Assembly (NCBI GenBank): GCA_022606425.2
Contig: JAHDVF020000016.1
Coordinates: forward strand, 1,456,501 to 1,520,500
Length of the DNA stretch: 64,000 nt
Direction: 5' to 3'
Source of the DNA: Lepidostoma basale
Taxonomy: Eukaryota; Arthropoda; Insecta; Trichoptera; Lepidostomatidae
Part shown: positions 51,540-62,475 of the stretch, in pieces
How the letters are laid out: the number at the start of each line of letters is the position of its first letter
Position numbering within the stretch: the first letter of the stretch is position 1
Notes under the pieces: model-generated
Seen by the model: only the letters and a program-made list of their open reading frames with translations
The model's database searches: none
Told to the model about the DNA's origin: nothing
Program-made: the position numbers and the translations under genes

Positions 51540-52035
51540 TGAATTAAAGATTTTTATCTGAAATTGTGCGTTTACTGATAGAGGGCGTAGCAACCCGCTT
51601 CTTCCTGCTTTCAAGGACATATTCCAACACCCTGATAAGCGTCTCAAGTCTAGAAACCCCATCTGGACGGTTGATGATCGCTGTAGGGATGTTGAGGCAA
51701 ATTGGAAGTCCATATGGGAGGAGCACGCCGTGAAAAATCACCAACTAGTTGCTGTACCACACCAGGAGGCGCCAGGTTTCAGTCTCCCAAGGGGGCTGTG
51801 GACGACCCTAAATAGGATCCGAACAGAGCAGGGACGGTGCGGCTTCCTCGTGCATAGATGGGGACTTACTCCATCTCCTGGATGTGACTGCGGGGCGGAG
51901 AGCCAGACTATCCGGCACATTGTGGAGGATTGCCCCACCAGAAGATACCCTCCTGGCCTTGATGACCTTCACAGAGCCACGCCAGGAGCAGTGAAGTGGA
52001 TGGAGGGTCTGGATCTTCGCCTGTGACGCGGCCCA
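51540..52035 (+). mobile_element. LINE C-terminus with CCHC-like zinc motif
   Basis: From ~51730 open to 52026: RTEQGRCGFLVHRWGL, then CDCGAESQTIRHIVEDC (C-C...H-C, the ending of jockey/CR1-type ORF2) and a C-terminus LDLRL. Followed by an (AAGTA)n tail at ~52068-52088. The upstream part is in shifted frames. Confidence 0.75.
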
Positions 52036-52139
52036 ATGGCCCAGAAAAAAAAAATTGCCGCCATAAGCAAAGTAAAGTAAAGTAAGTAAGATCTGAAATA
52101 TTGCAGCTCAAAGATGTGCAGGTTTGTTCCCAATTATAT

Positions 52140-52235
52140 AAACTTACTAACAAACCATCACGCCGTCTCCCAGAAGGGATAGACAGAAAGAATGGACTGC
52201 CACACTTTTCTTTTCTGACATATTTCTCTCGCTTC
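52140..52235 (-). mobile_element. LINE-A 3' end
   Basis: ACAAACCATCACGCCGTCTC and the terminus. Confidence 0.65.
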
Positions 52236-52239
52236 CTCA

Positions 52240-52500
52240 TCATTGTTCTTTGATCCGTCACGCAGAACCAACCTGCCTTTGTGATGCCAGTAGGAAGAGC
52301 AATTCGGACGCTGTATCTAATCATCTCGGATTTGGACATTTTCAGTGTCAGTGAGGCAGTATTCATAAAAAAAATTACAAATTCTGGAAATAGTAGTGCT
52401 TCACTGACGTCGACATATTTGGATTCCTTCTGATATGTATTTTATATGTATTTTATCTTTGTAATACCGTTTTGTGTCCAAATGAGTCGCCTAAACGTTT
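52240..52500 (+). pseudogene. LINE-F-like C-terminus and 3' UTR
   Basis: Reads NQPAFVMPVGRAIRTLYLII then SDLDIFSVSEAVFI; the inverse repeat of 43363-43620. Confidence 0.65.
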
Positions 52501-52544
52501 TTCGTTTGTAATGTCTGATGTATAAATAAATAAATAAAATAAAT

Positions 52545-53145
52545 AAACATTCATACGCCGCGTCATGCACGCGCATCGATTTCTCTGACTCCTCACATAG
52601 CCGACATTCAATATTTGTTTTATTTGATTTTGCCACGTTTTCCTCGGTCTTCCTTCATTTTCTGGTTCCATTTACATCATTAACTATTATCGTAATCAAT
52701 TATTGGACTTGAAATTAGGTTTATTTAGGAAGTTAAATTGAAGGGCGTCTGTGGCTCGAAACGTGTCTGTAATAAGTGTAAATTTGTGTAATAAATGTTT
52801 TTTCAATCAAAATATATTTCTTATACATATAAAATAACACTGTTTTTTATTGATTCAAAAAAAGAAAATACTTACTAACTAACTAGCTAACCATCACACC
52901 GTTTCCCCGGAGGGGTAGGTAGAGAGGATGGACCGCCATACTGTTCTGTCCTGACATACTTCTCTATTTTTCCGACTTCGAATGCTTCGCCTTTCAGCAT
53001 TTGATTAATTTGGTCATGCACACGCTTTCCTTGGTCTTCCACGGCTTCTCTTTCCACTCAGGCTGCTTGCATGCAACATTCTACCCATTCTTCTCTCGTC
53101 CATTCGTTCCATATGTCCAAACCATTACAGGGATCTTTTTTTAAT
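52545..53145 (-). pseudogene. LINE-A pieces
   Basis: 52545-52690 and 52873-53145 are separate LINE-A 3' copies on the minus strand. The second is interrupted at ~53146 by LINE-F and continues at 53560-53690. Confidence 0.7.
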
Positions 53146-53149
53146 TTTA

Positions 53150-53563
53150 CTTCAAATCAAATCAAATCAGTTTATTTACTCAAAAGATATTACAAACAGC
53201 ATAAATGTATAAGGCATCCATTGAGTACAGGTAAGATATTATAAACATACAACATAATACCAGTAACGCATTAGTGATGGTTCGACATTAGGAAGACAAG
53301 ATACCTTCCAAAGTCAAGAGTATTTGTCCCCTGAACGTACTTTCACTAATATGAAAGACGTCGATCTCCGAGGAGACCGCGTTCAGCAGACTAATTGCTC
53401 TTCCCACCGGTGTCAACAGAAGCAGATTGGTTCTGGCGGCCGGTAGGTAAAACAATCTGTGCTGTCGCTGTCGGAGATATCTATCGGGGACAAAAAGACC
53501 AACACCCTCCAGTACGGCCGAGTTCTCGAAGTATCCTCTAATTAATCTAATGAAATGATGCAA
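53150..53563 (-). mobile_element. LINE-F insertion inside LINE-A
   Basis: Tail (AATCA)n (inverse of GATTT) at ~53152-53172, then the 3' UTR and a 91-codon open C-terminus (RQRQHRLFYLPAARTNLLLL, TPVGRAISLLNAVSSEIDVF). LINE-A sequence flanks it on both sides. Confidence 0.75.
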
Positions 53564-53733
53564 TCATCTGCCTTACATTTCATCCTTATTTCGGCATTCG
53601 GTATTCTATCATGTATAGTTTTCCCGCACATTCTTCTCAGTGATCTCGTTTCTACGGGATTTATTCTTCGTTTAACCAGTCATTACATTCACTTTCATAG
53701 TCCAAGATTCACAGCCACATATTATAATAGACC

Positions 53734-53989
53734 ATATCGTCAATTCAAAGGTAAAACTCATTAAGTGACATTTCAAATTTTTCTCCTTTTCTTGCAACTT
53801 CCGCATCAGACTTGTGAATTCTACGTCAGAAAACAATCACCAAGTGTATTTATTAAAGAATAACAGTTATTCTTTAATAAAAACACTTGGTGATTACTTT
53901 CTGACGTAGAATTCACAAGTCTGATACAGAAAGTGCAAAAAAAAAATTCAAATGTCACTTAGTGAGTTTTACCTTTGAAGTGACGATAT
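53734..53989. repeat. 256-bp near-perfect hairpin
   Basis: ATATCGTCAATTCAAAGGTA ... AAGAATAACAGTTATTCTTT ... inverse; centre near 53864. No protein or TIR family is recognised; probably a foldback MITE. Confidence 0.75.
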
Positions 53990-54009
53990 AACATTTAACC
54001 ATTCTTTGT

Positions 54010-54235
54010 CCGAGTTTCGGGTTAAGATTATCGTTCGGTATTCTATCATATGTATCATTTTTAGTGCATTTATTCTAATTTTTCTAGCTCCAAGCTTCAC
54101 TTCCATACACAAGGATGGGGACTAGAACTCCATTATGTATTGCTATATTTGCTTTAGTTGAAATGTTTATATTTGCAGTGTAGACTTTGAGAGCGCCATT
54201 AATTTTGTTCCCAGCACCGACCCTTCTTTCGATAT
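54010..54235 (-). pseudogene. LINE-A internal fragment
   Basis: Complement of GVLVPILVYGSEAWS and AGNKINGAL-like; related to 1255-1945 and 27018-27180. Confidence 0.65.
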
Positions 54236-54589
54236 AAAATAAATATAAAATATAGAAAATAGTTTTTATCGATAAATGAAGTTAAGTGCTGAAGGTGCAG
54301 AATTACAATACTATGGAGTAGTAAGCGGTAGGTACCGGAGTGGCGGTTGTGCGTAGAAGTAGTAGAGTAAAGCGTAAAGCAGGAGAAGAAACCAGTTCCG
54401 AGGGTCGGCACTCGGAGACACGTCTTCCCTAATAGGGGCGCCTCATATTGTTATTCAGGAGAGGAACGATCCAAAAGCCAGGATCGAAATCAATGTTTCA
54501 TCTAACATATGCTTTCCGATAGCCATACAACTCTTGCAAAGACTTGCGCCTTGATGTTATTATCCCGCCTTCCACGAGCCCCCTTACGC

Positions 54590-54900
54590 CAAGCATATCC
54601 AAATATCAGAACCAATCTGCCTCTGGTGACACCGCACCGGTGGGAAGAGCAATTAGTTTGCTGAACGCGGTCTCCTCGGAGATCGACGTCTTTCATGTTA
54701 GTGAAAGTACGTTCAGAAGGCAAATACTCTTAATTCTGGAGAGTATCCTGTCTTCCTAATGTTGAACCATCTCTCATGAGTTTCTGGTAGTATACTATAC
54801 ACAATATATTATTTTACCTGTTCTCAATAGATGCCTTAAAAATAAATTTTGTAATATCTGTTGATGAAATAAACTGATTTGATTTGATTTGATATGATCT
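54590..54900 (+). mobile_element. LINE-F 3' end
   Basis: NQSASGDTAPVGRAISLLNA, VSSEIDVFHVSESTF, stop, 3' UTR, then GATTTGATTTGATTTGAT at ~54877. In the opposite orientation to the copy at 53150-53563. Confidence 0.75.
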
Positions 54901-54949
54901 TGAGTATCTTGTCTTCTTAAAGTCGAAACACCTCTCATGCGTTCCTGAT

Positions 54950-55320
54950 ATTTCATCATCATCATCATCAAACGTCTGTCATCCACTGTAGAACGTAGGC
55001 CTCTCCCAAAGCACGCCACCGCCCCATATCCATTGCCGCTCCCATCCATCCATGTCCAGCAATCCTCTTCAGATCGTCGGTCCAGCGGGCAGGGGGACAT
55101 CCAACTCTGCACAATCCTGTACGCGGTCTCCACTCCAGAACCCGCCTCCCTCGTCGACCGTCGGTTCTCCGACAGGTATGGCCAGCCCATCGCTACTTTA
55201 GCCTGCCCATCCTCAGAGCCACCTCAGTCACCTTGGTTTGTTGACGAATAAATTCGTTTCTAAATCTGTCCCTCAAGGCTATTCCAAGCATGGCTCTTTC
55301 CATGGCGTGTCATATGTCTG
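54950..55320 (-). pseudogene. LINE-E tail
   Basis: Complement of MERAMLGI, RMGWPYLSENRRS-like, RPGCR-type, WMDGSGNGYGAV; starts with (ATC)n. Close to 18045-18510. Confidence 0.7.
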
Positions 55321-55324
55321 AAAT

Positions 55325-55600
55325 TTCGGAGATTGGCCTTTCGCAGTGGCAGGTCCGTCTGCCTGGAATATGATTCCTGCACGCCTCAGATGCATTGACA
55401 ATCCGACAGACTTTAAATCTCACCTAAAAACCCACCTTTTCAAAGTATCGCATAAAATGTAAGCAACGGTTATCTGATTGCTGGTGTCACATGCAGCTCT
55501 CATGACTAAAAACACTGTCAAAGCGCCCTTGAGGTGAGCTATTCACGAAAACGGCGCTATACAAATTAGCCAATTATTATTATTATATAATGTTTGTGAT
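55325..55600 (+). mobile_element. L2/CR1-like LINE terminus
   Basis: Frame FAVAGPSAWNMIPARLRC then FKSHLKTHLFKVSHKM and stop: the last residues of L2/CR1-type ORF2. The 3' end AACGGCGCTATACAAAT and (ATT)n follow. A second 3' end lies at 58290-58380. Confidence 0.8.
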
Positions 55601-56515
55601 TTTTATTCAAATAAATCTGTCGCAACATTTTCATAGAAATCCATGAATCAATTGTGATACTTAACATAAGATTGTTTCATGTTTGATCGGTTCATGATTT
55701 TAAATATAAATTCATTTAGGTAAATGTTTGTTTAAAGTGTATTAAATAATATATATTGTGTGATTAGGTTGCACCTCGATATTCCTAAATAATATTAATC
55801 AGTCTTTGTTATTCTGTGAGCATCTTCGCTCAGTCTCCCGCTAGCGACGGACGAGCGACAGGACAGGAGCTGTTGAAAAACGCGATGGGCTTTTACAAAC
55901 CGGAATTTCATAGTTCGGTTTTCCGATCATAGATGGCAGCGCTGAGCGCTATTACAGAATTTTTATTGTCATCGCAGTTCAAAGTACTGCAATCAATTGT
56001 ATTTGTATTTCGAAATTATCGTAATTGCAATTAAAGTACATATTTAGTAAAGTATTGTTGATTAATAATTTAATAACCCTGACAATCAAATAATGTCTGG
56101 CATCACCATTAATTGTGGCAGGTTAATTGTGCAACCAAATGACGAAACAATTTGTTCTGACACTTGAAAAGATACGCCACCAGAAACAGAACGAGTCCTT
56201 AACTTATTGTTAGAATATGTATGATAAATATATTTATTTGATTTATGAAATAAATAAAAGTACACAATGCATGGTTTTGTAAGAATTTAAATTTAAATTT
56301 GCAAGTAATAATTATTGTAGAATATAAATTAACAGTTAACCCATTGAAAATGAACACTTTATGACACATTGGAGAGATTGGTTCTATACTGGCAAATTAA
56401 ATCATCTAAATTGCATATAATTGACGAGGAACAAGTCATAATCAAGATATAATCGTTCTCCGATGATGAAGGTGTAAAGACTTCGAATCATGTCGAAAAA
56501 AATAAACTCAAAAGT
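55601..56515. other. spacer, nothing recognised
   Basis: A GC-richer patch near 55825-55960 (CTCCCGCTAGCGACGG) has no gene pattern. Confidence 0.35.
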
Positions 56516-56519
56516 AATT

Positions 56520-56920
56520 AATTAACTAACTAACCATCACTGGAAAAATGGACTGCCGCACTTTTCTTTCCTGAAATATTAACATTATACATCGTGTCAT
56601 GCAATCTCGTCGATTTCTATGACTCCTCACGTGGCCGACATTCGATATTTGATTTATTTCATCGTACCACGTTTTCCTCGTTCTTCTTCTATTTCTAGTT
56701 CCATTTACATCGTTGGCATATATCTTTTCGTTATTTTATTCATTACCCCATCATTCGCACCGCATTCACTTCTTATATTTTCATTCGACACTCTATCATA
56801 CATAGAGTATCCACACATTCGTCAAAGAGATCTCATTTCTACTGCATTGACTCTACTTTCATCATTTTTGCCAGTTCCATGCTTCGCTTCCATACATAAC
56901 TCAAAAGTAGGTACAGTGCT
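56520..56920 (-). pseudogene. LINE-A copy
   Basis: From AACTAACTAACCATCACTGG (internal loss) to the complement of YGSEAWNW. Confidence 0.7.
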
Positions 56921-57279
56921 TTTATTTACAAAAATGTCTTCATTATGGAATTTCACAGTGTTAACGCCAAATGTATCTAAAATTTCTTGTTCCTTTAATT
57001 TTATATATCCATTTTACAATTGTTATAAACGGCATACTAATTAAATAATTGATTAACTGAAAATATTTATTATAATATAAAAATATATTATATAAACAGT
57101 TGAAATTCATTAAAACATTAGGTATATTGTGAAAACATTGGAGTTGAATAACACAGAAGTTCAATATCTGACTGACATAATGTTGTATAGGTACAAATGA
57201 TTATCGTGAATTTAAATTGTATTGAAAATACATGCTGTTTTTAATATATTTTTGTTTGGTCTTATCTCCTTTGTATGGA

Positions 57280-57390
57280 AGCTACTCGGAAAAAGCAGGA
57301 GAAGGATAAAAGTAGGATAAATGTCATAGAAATAATATCACCAAGAAGAATATGCGGAAAACAATGTATGATAGATTCCTAAAAGTATAA
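57280..57390 (+). pseudogene. LINE-A short fragment
   Basis: TATGGAAGCTACTCGG ... AAAGTAGGATAAATGTCATA ... AAGAATATGCGGAAAAC. Confidence 0.5.
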
Positions 57391-57575
57391 ATATGGGGAG
57401 GGTTGTGGTTTTTCTTTTGTAAAACTCCATTATAAAATAATTTATACCTATAATAAAAACGCGACAATTAATCGGTTTTGCAAGGATTTTTTATTTATAT
57501 TATATATAACAATATTTTGTTGTATTTTAACGAATGTCTTTGAGAATGCCCTTGCAAGGCGAAATAAATTTGTAA

Positions 57576-57735
57576 CTAGTATTACTGTTAAAATTTATAA
57601 CATTGTTATAATATCACAATTTATTTTTATTCACTCCGAGTGTCGCAACAGCTGTTTCGCCAACCGATGTTGGCTAAATTAAGTTAAATTGTGATGTTAT
57701 AACAGTGTTATAAATTTTAACAGTAATAATGTTGA
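57576..57735. repeat. hairpin repeat
   Basis: ACTGTTAAAATTTATAACA ... CAACAGCTGTTTCGCC ... inverse arm GTTATAAATTTTAACAGT. Confidence 0.65.
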
Positions 57736-57814
57736 AGTATCATAGTTTTTCGCCCAAAACAATGCACTATTTAATTGTAACTAGTAATTTATCAATCTTC
57801 ATATAAAAAATAAA

Positions 57815-58045
57815 TAAATATGGTTTGAACATATAGAAGGAATGGATGAGTGTGATATTGTAATAATAAAGTTTAGTAAAATATGACATAACCAAGTAAA
57901 TTAATTACTAAAAGGTAACCATGTTCGAATCCGGAAAAATCGAATAGCGTACTTTTAGCGGTGTATGGATGTACAGGAATAGTATGGCGGTCCATCCTTT
58001 TTGCCTACCCCTTCAGGGAAACTGAAGATGGTTAGTTAGTTAGTT
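57815..58045 (+). pseudogene. LINE-A 3' end
   Basis: ATGGTTTGAACATATAGAAG to GAAGATGGTTAGTTAGTTAG. Confidence 0.65.
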
Positions 58046-58049
58046 TTTT

Positions 58050-58380
58050 TTAAATAATAATGAAATAAAACGGTGTTTTTTTACTGCTTCCACTATTGTC
58101 TTTATTTCGAAATAGTTTCGCAGGCTCGCTGGTATCGACAGATTGGTGCCACTGTTACAAACTTACTCCTTTATAAACATACAGATTAGGGGTGGTAAAC
58201 ATATTTCATACCCAAGTTAAACATTTATACTTTGTTCTACTATACTTTTAAACCGATCGCTTTTTAAGCGGTCACATTTAGATTTTTAGATTTAAAACAC
58301 GTCTTAATGCGCCCTTGAGGTGATTACATCACAAAAACGGCGCTTTAAAAGTTAGCATATTATTATTATTATTATACAAA
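58050..58380 (+). repeat. family R1 repeat and L2-like 3' end
   Basis: 58050-58210 matches the R1 arm of sotv intron 6 (CTGCTTCCACTATTGTCTTT). 58290-58380 is AATGCGCCCTTGAGGTGA ... AACGGCGCTTTAAAAG with an (ATT)n tail. Confidence 0.6.
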
Positions 58381-58904
58381 AATAATCTTAAAATAATTAT
58401 ACAAAAATGTATTGATTTTAAGCATTAGTTTTAAAGATATTTAAGAGGATTAATGGAATTAAAATTTTTATTGTAGCTGACATATTTATGTATATACAAC
58501 GTATGAAAAAGTTATACTTTTATTTTTAATATTACTGAATTTAAATTTAATACATTATATATGTTAGTCCGTTAGGTTGGTGTCCTTTTTTGGGTTTTCC
58601 ATCCATTAGTCCATGTTTGAGCTGCAAAGGTGAATCATAACAAAACAATTTTTCGGCAGTAATCGATATCGAGTTAGTTTTTTAGTTATTTTTATTTTTT
58701 ATTATACACACATAAGGGCGATTATATGAGAATTTAAAAATTATACTGCAGGTGTTCGAGATAATAGGTAAAACATATAAGTTTTTGGCACCTGATTTCC
58801 TAAATACACAATTCATAGGTAAATCATACAACTGAAAAAATACATATAATACAAATAATGTTAATACCATTGTTTTGGCCGAAACACTGTGATACCTTAA
58901 CATT

Positions 58905-59217
58905 TTAAAACTGTTAAATTAAATAATTTAGTTTTTGTATCACAATTGTATTTTAATTTACGCGACAGCTGTTTCATAAAAAAAAATACATTTAGGTACC
59001 TAACTAAATTTTATGTGGATAATTAATTAAGTAAGTAAGTAATTATTCAAATTGACATAGGAACAAATACACACAAAGAATCGAAAAATTACGAAAATTT
59101 TACATTTGATATAGTATTGTAACACCTGATGATGTCAACACAGGTTGATGAAACAGCTGTCGCGTAAAATAAAATACAATTGTGAACAAAAACAAAGTTA
59201 TTTAATTTAACAGTTTT
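58905..59217. repeat. long hairpin repeat
   Basis: Arms AACTGTTAAATTAAATAA ... ACGCGACAGCTGTTTCAT and inverse GATGAAACAGCTGTCGCG ... TTAATTTAACAGTTTT; a loop of ~150 bp. Confidence 0.7.
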
Positions 59218-59299
59218 AAAAAATATACAATTATTTACAGTTGTGCATTAATACAATATTTATGTATGCAAATATAACATTATTATTCATGTACTCTAA

Positions 59300-59515
59300 T
59301 TTGCGGGACACGTTGCCAGATTGGTAGACGCTAGATGGACCAGAAGGGTGGTAGAGTGGAGACCCCGAGAAGATAGAAGAAACAGAGGGAGACCCCCCAC
59401 ACGATGGTCCGATGACATTCGAAGAATTGCTGGCGATTGGATGCGAAAGGCACAAGACAGGAATACGCGGAGAATGTCCAGCAGTGGACAACAACGGCTG
59501 TTTAAGTAAGTAAAA
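59300..59515 (+). mobile_element. LINE-E tail
   Basis: LVDARWTRRVVEWRPREDRR, NRGRPPTRWSDDIRRIAG, DWMRKAQDRNTRRMSS; open for 62 codons. Confidence 0.7.
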
Positions 59516-59784
59516 ATTCTAATTTATAATACAATCTCTGAACGTAAATATTTTGTCAAGTTAGCGATAATAATTATTTTGCGTGGCGCCATTTTCGGAA
59601 TGGTTTATTTGAAAGGCGTTCGATGTATTGAAAACTATTTTTAAATAGGACATATTTCAGAAAGTCATACACCTTAATAGTCACCTCAGAGGCAACGATT
59701 TTATTCGATGTATTGATTTTTCTAATTTGGACATATTGATTTGAGAATAATGTCAATGTAGATATATCTAACATTGATTAAAAC

Positions 59785-60030
59785 GTCGGTTGAAGATATT
59801 ATAAGATGGAGCAGACAGCGCAAAGGGACTGGTACGGGCATGTGCAAAGAACGGACACCACCAGACTCCCCTATATTGCATTGCATCATCAGCTTCATGG
59901 GACTCGTCTTCGGGGAAGACCTCTTAAAAGATAAAATGACAGCTGGGAATCTACCTCATAGGAGAAGCAACACTCTAGAAAACAGACCAAAAAGGTCTAC
60001 GATAAGGAAGAAGAATAATAAGATGATTAA
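59785..60030 (+). pseudogene. LINE-H tail
   Basis: DIIRWSRQRKGTGTGMCK-type with frameshifts; TTRLPYIALHHQLHG; (AAG)n-rich end. Confidence 0.6.
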
Positions 60031-60039
60031 AACGTCATT

Positions 60040-60135
60040 TTTTTTATAGAAGTTTTGTTACATTTTATGTGAATGACATGTTTCGCATCACATAAAATAT
60101 AATAAAACTTCTTCTATAAAACGAACGTTTTCTTC
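60040..60135. repeat. MITE-P, short
   Basis: ATAGAAGTTTTGTTACATTT ... GACATGTTTCGC ... TAAAACTTCTTCTATAAAAC with the core deleted. Confidence 0.55.
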
Positions 60136-60154
60136 TTCATCTTTTCCTTGTTTT

Positions 60155-60660
60155 ATACCTATGTGGTCTGTTCTCCAGAGATTTGTTCATCCTGTGATGT
60201 GGATTCCCAGCTGTCCTTCCATATTTTCATTTATTTCATTTATTTATTTTAAACATATCTAAAGCATTACAGAATTTTTTTCCCAATACACTAAAGATAC
60301 AAGTTAGAGATACACAATAATAAGTAATACATAATAGATTAATAAAAAGAGCGAGAAACATAAGATGCATGACAAATTAATAAAATAAATGTACTATACA
60401 ATTATAATAAAGATAGTACTTTCCTCAGATGAGCCAAACTATCACAAAATATGTCAAACTCCGAGGTGATACGATTGAGCAAAGATATTGCTTTACCTAC
60501 CGGCATAACCATTTTAGGAGGTCTTCCACGAGGACGAGTCCCGTGAGGCTGATTATGGAGTGTAGTATAGGGGAGTCTGCTGGTGTCTATGTTTTGGGCA
60601 TGACCTAGGTACCAGTCTACTCCATCTTACAATATCCTCAGCCTCCCATATCTCTTTTCT
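60155..60660 (-). pseudogene. LINE-F 3' UTR and LINE-H fragments
   Basis: 60155-60225 LINE-H end. 60230-60510 LINE-F-like 3' part (ATTTATTTCATTTATTTATT tail, PVGKAISLLNRI-like). 60515-60660 LINE-H (GRPPKMV... and DIVRWSR complement). Confidence 0.55.
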
Positions 60661-60764
60661 CAACGTTTTCAATAATATTATATATTTTATATGAAGTTTT
60701 TCGTCATTGTTCAATACACATTGAATATTGTAAATATTATCTATTATAATGATGGAGTAGTCAG

Positions 60765-60970
60765 AGAAGACTATTCTGGAGAAATTACACCGAGATGATG
60801 GATCCAGCGAGGATTCCGAAGATCGTGATGCACGAGACTCCAGAGGGCCGTCGATCACCAGGACAACCAAAGAGACAGAGAGAAAGTTGGACGCCTTCAC
60901 CAGAGAACCAAGTTTTATATCTTATCTGAACAGATCGCAAGATCTAAAGAAATAAGAAGAAGAAGAATAT
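60765..60970 (+). pseudogene. LINE tail with (AAG)n
   Basis: MMDPARIPKIVMHETPEGRR then SPGQPKRQRESW, ending AAATAAGAAGAAGAAG. Confidence 0.55.
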
Positions 60971-61929
60971 TATTATTATGTGTAATTATTTGACCTCTGA
61001 TAGATAAAATATACCGAAATCGTGGATTAGTTCAAAAATGTATATTTATTCCCGGGTAAGAGACAAGAATAATAACGTATGGGAGATACGTTGGTACTTA
61101 TTAAATAGAAATTATGCACCGGGAAGGTGGGTACTTAAATGTTGCGTGCATTTGAAATTCGAATCAGAAGCGCGCACTTCCGCTGGCCGATTTCCGGAAC
61201 TTAAATTTGACAGTTCGTAAAAGGAAAATGGACGGCTACTTATGGCGCGTGATCAGCGGACGCCGTTATATTATTATTATTTTATATGGACTTGGAAACA
61301 TTAAAATGTCGGCATTCAAGATGAAATGTGCGGATGATTTATGAATTTAATTAATCTAATGACTTCGGTGAAACTATTAATCTAAGATTATTTCTGAAAT
61401 ATTATATAAATATTTATTTTAACAATATGTTTTTCTCTTTCAAGCTAGTTTCAATATGTTTTTCTCTTTCAAGCTAGTTTCTGATTAGGTTCAACTACAG
61501 CATTACGCTATTAATACGTTTTGTGTAAAAAATTGTTATATTTGCTTAATTAAAATATACTAAGATTAAAACTAATTAATCGTGTTGTTAACGTTCCAAT
61601 TGAATAGACTTGACGTGTGCAGATAGGTACCTACGCATTTTATATAAATTATTTTAGTATTGAAAAATGAGTAATCGGTGTTAATATTTATTTAAAGTAC
61701 ATTGTTTTCTTGAATTGATAAAGTGTATCGTCAATACGAATAAAGATCAAAACAGCGCCAGCGGAGTGGGGCGAAGAGCCGAGGAGAGGACGAGAGACCG
61801 CGGAGTATTGGCTGGACACGCGTAGGCAGATGGACTGCTACACGAGCTAAATGTAAATTAGAAGATACTTAGCAAATACGCTCAATTCCAGCGCACGTTA
61901 CTAATCGAAGAAGGAGGGATTTTAGCGCG
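60971..61929. other. upstream region of blistered, AT-rich
   Basis: No transposon fragment was recognised after 60970; a 25-bp direct duplication (CAATATGTTTTTCTCTTTC) lies at ~61425-61475. Probably promoter-distal regulatory DNA. Confidence 0.4.
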
Positions 61930-61980
61930 CCTTATTAGGACAAGATTTCCATATTTGGCATCGGGGGATTCTAAATATGG
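61930..61980 (+). promoter_or_regulatory. bs: cluster of three CArG boxes (SRF sites)
   Basis: CCTTATTAGG at 61930-61939 and CCATATTTGG at 61949-61958 fit the SRF consensus CC(A/T)6GG exactly. CTAAATATGG at 61971-61980 has one deviation. Centres are 19 and 22 bp apart, about two helical turns each. They lie ~500-550 bp before the SRF start codon. Confidence 0.8.
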
Positions 61981-62171
61981 CATTGGGGCCGGCCTACAGC
62001 TCCAGCGCTCGGCTCCCCGCGCGGGGCTCCTCTCTTGAGATTCGTCAGCTTCTCATCTTCTCGAACCAGACAAAGCAGAAAAAACCCTTTCGGACGTAGT
62101 ACAACTCTTCCCCAAAAACTAACGACGCACGGGAAGAAGTTTCAAATGCGGGGACTATTTTCTTCGCGGAT

Positions 62172-62177
62172 TATAAA
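62172..62177 (+). promoter_or_regulatory. bs: possible TATA box for blistered
   Basis: TATAAA 304 bp before the ATG and ~195 bp after the CArG cluster. Its use is not proven. Confidence 0.35.
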
Positions 62178-62225
62178 TTGAACGTACTTGTGTCAGGTTA
62201 CGTGATTCTCATAACAATCGACTCG

Positions 62226-62468
62226 ATGTTATCGTTCGCTATCTCGTTCGCGCCTGCATCGGCCCGCCGGACGAAAGAGCAAGACGGCGGCGCCGTATGT
62301 CTCGTCCCGGTCGGCGCGGCTCGAGTGAGCGAAGTGAAGTTAGTCGCGTACGGATCCTCCGCGAAGACGGTGCCGCCCTCAGTCCCGCGCGCTCGCTCAG
62401 CAGTGCGACCGAAACGTAAACATTTCGCGAGTTCGTTTGTGAATCGGATTTACTGTGGCGTACTGTGA
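62226..62468 (+). other. upstream open frame before blistered ATG
   Basis: 80-codon frame from ATG 62226, ending TGA 7 bp before the SRF start. If transcribed, it could reduce translation of the main frame. There is no homology I recognise. Confidence 0.3.
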
Positions 62469-62475
62469 AGTGATA

